Source: Geomonas sp. Red32
Lineage (GTDB): Bacteria; Desulfobacterota; Desulfuromonadia; Geobacterales; Geobacteraceae
Assembly (NCBI RefSeq): GCF_023652955.1
Contig: NZ_JAKLOY010000001.1
Span: 992,001-1,056,000, forward strand
Reading direction: 5' to 3'
DNA length: 64,000 nt
The position numbers and the translations under genes are program-made. The notes under the pieces were generated by a model. The model was not told where the DNA came from, searched no databases, and saw nothing but the letters and a program-made list of their open reading frames with translations. Of the stretch, positions 60,609 to 64,000 are shown piece by piece. How positions within the stretch are numbered: the stretch's first letter is position 1; each line of letters starts with the position of its first letter.

Positions 60609-61070
60609 TTGACCAATAACGATCTGTTGCGCAGACTCCGGTACGCGCTGAACTTGAATGGCGAGACCATCGCCGGTCTGTGTGCCCTCGGCGGGTATGA
60701 AATTCCGCCGCTCGAGGTGCTGAAGCTGCTGAAAAAAGAAGACGAGCCGGGTTTCGCGGTCTGCGACGACCTGGCGATGGGGGCCTTCCTGGATGGCCTT
60801 ATCGTCTCGCGCCGGGGAGTGCAGGAGCCCAAACCGGATGCCGCGCCGAAGGTGGCCGTCCGCTTGGAAAACAACCTGATCCTGAGAAAGCTGAGAATCG
60901 CGCTGGAGCTGAACGAGGAGTCGATGCTGGCGGTAATGGCAAAGGCAGGGGTGAAAATCTCAAAGTCAGAGTTGTCCGCAATGTTCCGCGCCAAGGGGCA
61001 TAAGAACTACAAGCCGTGCGGCGACCAGTTCCTTCGCAATTTCATCCGGGGACTCACCATGGGGGCCTAA
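60609..61070 (+). CDS. DUF1456 protein (YehS-like)
   Basis: TTG start at 60609, after GAGGTGA; an ATG four bases earlier runs into a stop. 153 residues in two similar halves: NDLLRRLRYALNLNGETI and NLILRKLRIALELNEESM, each followed by a short helical segment (EVLKLLKKEDEPGF; SELSAMFRAKGHKNYKPC). This internal duplication is the hallmark of DUF1456. It ends DQFLRNFIRGLTMG. Function not known. A terminator follows 17 bases downstream. Confidence 0.85.
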   Translation: MTNNDLLRRLRYALNLNGETIAGLCALGGYEIPPLEVLKLLKKEDEPGFAVCDDLAMGAFLDGLIVSRRGVQEPKPDAAPKVAVRLENNLILRKLRIALELNEESMLAVMAKAGVKISKSELSAMFRAKGHKNYKPCGDQFLRNFIRGLTMGA

Positions 61071-61087
61071 AGGGGATACGCATGTTC

Positions 61088-61124
61088 AATGGGAGGCCCT
61101 CCAATTGACCCTCCCATTTTTTTT
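61088..61124 (+). terminator. Rho-independent terminator after the DUF1456 gene
   Basis: AATGGGAGG and CCCTCCCATT enclose a 13-base loop, followed by TTTTTTTT. The next gene starts only 11 bases later, so its transcript cannot come from upstream unless the terminator leaks. Confidence 0.85.
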
Positions 61125-61135
61125 CGCCAAACATT

Positions 61136-61762
61136 ATGATGACCAACAACTTTCCGACATCTGTTCTAGCAGGCTTTGGGCTGGGGGCGAGCCTTATCGT
61201 CGCCATCGGGAGCCAGAATGTTTTCGTGCTAAGGCAGGGGCTGAAATCGCAACACGTCTTCGCGGTCAGCACCATCTGCTTTCTGTGCGATACGCTTCTC
61301 ATTTCCCTTGGCGCCGGAGGCTTTAGCCGCCTGGTGGCATCCTCACCGGCACTGATGAAGGCGACCCTGTGGGGAGGTGTCGTTTTCCTTTTCGCCTACG
61401 GGGTGAGATCTTTCCGGGCCGCCGCCAAGCCCGGCACCCTCACCACGGATGCTGGCGAGGAACAGCAGGCGGGATTGGGCCGAGTCGCCCTGACGGCGCT
61501 CAGCCTCAGTCTCCTCAATCCCCACGCCTTTTTGGACACCGTAGTGCTCCTGGGTAGCCTGGCAGGTCATTACACCGGGACTTCACGTCTATTCTTTGCC
61601 CTGGGAGCAATTTCGGCGTCCTTCACCTGGTTCTACCTACTCGGTTTCGGAGCGATGGCATTAGCCCCTCTTTTTCGCAAGCCACAGGCGTGGCGGGCCC
61701 TGGACATCTTGGTTGGATGCACCATGTGGGCGATCGCGGCCAAACTCGCCTTGGCAGGGTGA
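61136..61762 (+). CDS. LysE/ArgO-type amino-acid exporter
   Basis: 208 residues with six membrane helices. The N-terminus LIVAIGSQNVFVLRQGL carries the family signature (GxQNxFVLRQG). It is followed by ICFLCDTLLISLGAGG, ATLWGGVVFLFAYGVRSF, ALTALSLSLLNPHAFLDTVV (a conserved NPHAxLDT loop), FALGAISASFTWFYLLGFGA and an end helix. Likely exports a basic amino acid such as arginine or lysine. No LysG/ArgP regulator is next to it. The start lies right behind a terminator and has no clear ribosome site, so the mRNA may be nearly leaderless. Confidence 0.88.
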   Translation: MMTNNFPTSVLAGFGLGASLIVAIGSQNVFVLRQGLKSQHVFAVSTICFLCDTLLISLGAGGFSRLVASSPALMKATLWGGVVFLFAYGVRSFRAAAKPGTLTTDAGEEQQAGLGRVALTALSLSLLNPHAFLDTVVLLGSLAGHYTGTSRLFFALGAISASFTWFYLLGFGAMALAPLFRKPQAWRALDILVGCTMWAIAAKLALAG

Positions 61763-61867
61763 GGGGAAAGCTCGATTCCGGCCGGTCTTGCTCCCCACTA
61801 AAGAGGCGGGTGGAGAAGGTAAAGGCCGCTAACTTTTAACCTGCTTGATCTAGAGGAGCCTTGCGGA

Positions 61868-62212
61868 ATGACCGAAACAGTTTGTGATTTCTACTGCGAT
61901 AAGATCTTGTCCGGCGTTGTGCCGGTGCCGGTATGTTTCGAGAACGAGCAGGTCTTCGCGTTCCATCACACCAACCCTATCTGGGAAAATCACGTCGTCC
62001 TCCTGCCCAAAAAGCACGTCGAATCCCTCATCACCTTGGAAGAGGCCGACAATGAGCTGCTGCTGGAGCTCATGCGGGCCGCGAAGGCGATCGCCGGTGA
62101 TTTCATGGCCCGCTTCGGTGCCGCCCGGGTCTACACGAACCTCGGGGAGTACCAGTCTTCCAAACATCTCCATTGGCACATCGGCTCCGGCAAACAACTG
62201 AGACCGTACTGA
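61868..62212 (+). CDS. HIT-family nucleotide hydrolase/transferase
   Basis: 114 residues. CDFYCDKILSGVVPVPVCFE, VFAFHHTNPIWENHVVLLPKKH, and the histidine triad HLHWHIG near the C-terminus, with the catalytic middle His. Such proteins hydrolyse nucleoside phosphoramidates or dinucleotides. GGAG lies nine bases before the ATG. Ends six bases from the convergent P-loop kinase gene. Confidence 0.9.
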   Translation: MTETVCDFYCDKILSGVVPVPVCFENEQVFAFHHTNPIWENHVVLLPKKHVESLITLEEADNELLLELMRAAKAIAGDFMARFGAARVYTNLGEYQSSKHLHWHIGSGKQLRPY

Positions 62213-62218
62213 GCCCGA

Positions 62219-62731
62219 TCAGTCATCGTGCAGGACGAGATTCAAACCTTCCCCGGGGGAGGGCGGAACGAAGTAGCGGGTTATTTGGTCGAAGGCTTCC
62301 TCGCTTAAAGTGAAGGGATGGCTGCCGGAGGCGTTCCGTTCCCGCAGCCGTTTCTTGCAGGTCTCGTTGGTCACCTCGAGATAGTGGAGCTCATGCCGTG
62401 CACCGGCCTCATCGCTTAGGTTTTTTGCCCATTGACGATGGGGAGGCGTGTTGGCTGGAAAATCGAGGACCACGGACATCCCCTGCCTGAGCAGGCCCAC
62501 GATGAGACCGCCTAACACGTCACGGACTCTTCCGGTGCAGCGAACATATCCGGCGAGATCGCTGATTTCTCCCGGATAGAGCCGGGCGAGCCAATCGTCT
62601 TCCTCGATCAGCACGGTGTGGGCCTTGGAGGCCAACTGTGCGGCCAGGGTCGACTTGCCTGCCGCCGCCTTTCCGCAGACAAGGTAAAGGGTCGAAGAAA
62701 ATGTCTCCTGCAATAGTTCCTGTGATGACAT
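62219..62731 (-). CDS. P-loop kinase-like ATP-binding protein (AAA_33/zeta-toxin-like fold)
   Basis: 170 residues. YLVCGKAAAGKSTLAAQLA is the Walker A loop (about 17-35). IEEDDWLARLYPGE carries the acidic residues expected to bind substrate or Mg. SVVLDFPANTPPHRQW is a Walker-B-like strand, and CKKRLRERN a lid with Arg residues. The small-molecule or protein substrate is unknown. GGAGG lies before the ATG at 62731. Upstream on the same strand are a strong terminator and a putative Ile-rich leader peptide, a layout typical of attenuation. Confidence 0.8.
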   Translation of the reverse strand: MSSQELLQETFSSTLYLVCGKAAAGKSTLAAQLASKAHTVLIEEDDWLARLYPGEISDLAGYVRCTGRVRDVLGGLIVGLLRQGMSVVLDFPANTPPHRQWAKNLSDEAGARHELHYLEVTNETCKKRLRERNASGSHPFTLSEEAFDQITRYFVPPSPGEGLNLVLHDD

Positions 62732-62772
62732 CTGTACCTCCGGTGTTGTAAAGTCTCGCCGGGAGCGGTAAC

Positions 62773-62803
62773 AAAAAAACCCGCTCCTGTGGGGGGCGGG
62801 TTT
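62773..62803 (-). terminator. Terminator/attenuator in the leader of the P-loop kinase gene
   Basis: On the minus strand AAACCCGCCCCCCACAGGAG then CGGGTTTTTTT: a seven-base stem with poly-T, ending 42 bases before the kinase start. There is no gene upstream on this strand that it would end except the putative leader peptide. The 5' arm CCCGCC is complementary to GGCGGG at the end of that leader. Confidence 0.8.
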
Positions 62804-62835
62804 CTTGTTCGTCTGCTTGCTTTACAAACGTCAGC

Positions 62836-62901
62836 CTATCCCGCCGCTCCTGAAATGGCGATGATAATAATGGCGGAGATGTGAAGCTGGCGACGGGTCA
62901 T
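62836..62901 (-). CDS. Putative leader peptide with four consecutive Ile codons
   Basis: A 21-codon frame: starts MTRRQLH, then ISA, four Ile codons in a row (ATT ATT ATC ATC), AIS and a GAAG end, stop TAG at 62838-62836. It is followed after 32 bases by a rho-independent terminator and then the P-loop kinase gene. The layout copies amino-acid leader peptides such as those of thr and ilv operons: regulatory codon run, then competing hairpins. A GAGG lies 13 bases before the ATG, rather far. Confidence 0.45.
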   Translation of the reverse strand: MTRRQLHISAIIIIAISGAAG

Positions 62902-62966
62902 GACGCTGAATTTGCCTCACAACCCGGCCGTTGTCAATAAATAACCCGCAGTTAAAGGAGCTACCT

Positions 62967-63383
62967 ATGGCGGTTCTGGTTGAAGGTATTTCGGTGATCG
63001 TTCGTCGGGCCACCATCGATGAAAAATTCCCGGGTGGTTGGGAGGCGTTCAAGGGGATCGTCCCTAACCGGACCTTGTGCTCCGACGACGAGGTGGCCCG
63101 CGTCGGTTTCCTCTCTGCCGAGGACGTCCAGTCGTTCGTGGCGGTACTGGAAGAAGCCGGTTTCCAGTTCGTCAGCGAGGGGACGGCGGTCGATATCGCT
63201 GTTGCGGACCAGAAGGCGGGTTTTACTGCGAACTGCTCCTGGGCGGAGTTCGGCCATATCGAGCTCGGTTCCCCCGATCGGGAGATCAGCGCCTGCCGTC
63301 TCGCCGGCTCCTCGTACAACCAGCTGGTAGCTCCTGCCGGCTGGCAGTACGAAGGTTCACTCAGCGAAAGCCTTCGCGGGTGA
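62967..63383 (+). CDS. Conserved-looking hypothetical protein
   Basis: The ATG at 62967 follows AAAGGAG at good spacing; 138 residues starting MAVLVEGISVIVRRA. The frame has normal GC-rich codon use and reads as a globular protein: CSDDEVARVGFLSAEDVQSFV, LEEAGFQFVSEGTAVDIAVAD, HIELGSPDREISACRLAGS. No signal peptide or membrane helix. I do not recognise the family. The C-terminal PAGWQYEGSLSE may fold over the domain. The next gene follows after 74 bases. Confidence 0.7.
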   Translation: MAVLVEGISVIVRRATIDEKFPGGWEAFKGIVPNRTLCSDDEVARVGFLSAEDVQSFVAVLEEAGFQFVSEGTAVDIAVADQKAGFTANCSWAEFGHIELGSPDREISACRLAGSSYNQLVAPAGWQYEGSLSESLRG

Positions 63384-63457
63384 GATCCGGGAGGTTGACG
63401 GCGTAACGCACATATCGAGGACGGTACCGGGAATGTCTGAGAAGGGACGGGGGTAAC

Positions 63458-63766
63458 ATGCACTACCTGCTATTTTACGAGATTTCAGCGGACTACCTGG
63501 CCAGGAGAGGTGAGTTTCGGGCGGAACACCTCGCGCTGGCCTGGCAGGCTGCGGAGCGGGGCGAGCTTGTTCTCGGCGGGGCACTGGCGGATCCGGTGGA
63601 CGGGGCGGTCCTCCTTTTCAAGGGGGAATCCGCCGAGGTGGCCGAGCGTTTCGCCAAGGCCGATCCCTACGTCACCAGTGGGCTGGTCACCAAGTGGCGG
63701 GTCCGCCCCTGGACTACAGTCGTCGGTGCCGAGGCGAGCACTCCCGTTACCCCTAAAGGGACTTGA
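63458..63766 (+). CDS. YciI-like protein
   Basis: 102 residues: HYLLFYEISADYLARRGEFRA at the N-terminus, LAWQAAERGELVLGGAL, DGAVLLFKGESAEVAERFAKADPY, and VTKWRVRPW. This is the YciI dimeric ferredoxin-like fold with His and Asp at the usual places. The reaction is unknown for most members. A strong GGGGGTAAC site precedes the ATG. Last gene before the AT-rich repeat block. Confidence 0.85.
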   Translation: MHYLLFYEISADYLARRGEFRAEHLALAWQAAERGELVLGGALADPVDGAVLLFKGESAEVAERFAKADPYVTSGLVTKWRVRPWTTVVGAEASTPVTPKGT

Positions 63767-63810
63767 CAGGGCATTCGATGATTGAGAAGAGAAAACGAAG
63801 CTTCGCAGCC

Positions 63811-64000
63811 GGAAATCGTCATTTTCTGCTGAAAAGTGACAATTTTTTTTCTGAAAATGCAATTTCGTCATAAAAATTGTCAATTTTTTTTCAAAATCGT
63901 TACTTTTTCCCAGAAAGTAACGATTTCTCGCAAAATATCATCATTTCAGTATAAAAATTGACACTTTTCAAAAAAAATCGTCACTTTTGATTCCGAAAGT
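63811..64000. repeat. AT-rich block of short direct and inverted repeats, continuing beyond the window
   Basis: About eight copies of AATCGTCAYTTTT-like words in both orientations: 63813 (AAATCGTCATTTTC), 63831 (GAAAAGTGACAATTTTTTTT), 63851-63891 (TCGTCATAAAAATTGTCAAT), 63894, 63914, 63934, 63953 (AAAAATTGACACTTTTC) and 63972 (AAAAAATCGTCACTTTT). Copies 63894-63906 and 63914-63926 form a perfect 13-base inverted repeat (AAATCGTTACTTT). Arrays of this kind are binding sites for a transposase or other DNA-binding protein. The sharp fall in GC content supports foreign origin. Confidence 0.8.

Overview
The window spans the replication origin of what looks like a Geobacteraceae chromosome (Geobacter, Geomonas or Citrifermentans type). 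The basis is gene order: rpmH-rnpA-yidD-yidC and mnmE-mnmG-rsmG read leftwards, and dnaA-dnaN-recF-gyrB read rightwards. The order gyrA, HEAT-repeat protein, gpsA, two overlapping kinase genes also matches what I know of Geobacter. The core is GC-rich and carries many short interspersed repeats. No rRNA or tRNA gene was seen.

Layout. 1-2944: lysine/diaminopimelate genes dapB (cut by the window edge), dapA and lysA. 3425-10063: rsmG, mnmG, mnmE, yidC, yidD, rnpA, rpmH, with two perfect parS palindromes between mnmG and mnmE; no parAB and no jag gene is present. 10200-11930: DnaA boxes on both sides of dnaA, an apparent bipartite oriC. 11929-16887: dnaN, recF and gyrB, with a third parS-like site before recF. 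17237-28566: envelope genes lying between gyrB and gyrA: a 1614-residue exported protein ending in a dockerin-like domain, a lipoprotein ending in a cohesin-like domain, a beta-barrel protein, a FlgO-type lipoprotein and its partner, and a TonB receptor with an ABC-type binding protein. 28921-41889: gyrA, HEAT protein, gpsA and four consecutive histidine kinases. 42281-47413: ABC-2 exporter, AhbD/NirJ-like radical SAM protein and hemE, each separated by dense blocks of GCGGAT-type repeats.

From 47.5 kb the character changes to accessory DNA. First comes an AT-rich gene for an AlbA/Schlafen-GHKL protein with a C-terminal eukaryote-like RRM, then a pair of small membrane proteins. Then follows a string of mostly single genes (DUF1841-like, HNH, NIPSNAP, zinc-ribbon membrane protein, yeast-type cytosine deaminase, cohesin-like lipoprotein, DksA/TraR zinc finger), almost every one bounded by GGTC-rich hairpin repeats. 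The end of the window holds small soluble and membrane genes, a putative Ile-rich leader peptide with attenuator before a P-loop kinase, and finally an AT-rich block of about eight copies of a short motif that resembles the end of a Tn7-like/TniA-type transposon.

The best candidates for something undescribed are the AlbA-GHKL-RRM fusion with the small membrane pair beside it, the hairpin-bounded cassette region, the dockerin/cohesin pair in a non-cellulolytic bacterium, and the attenuator in front of the P-loop kinase. All functional calls come from reading translations and motifs; no database search was run.
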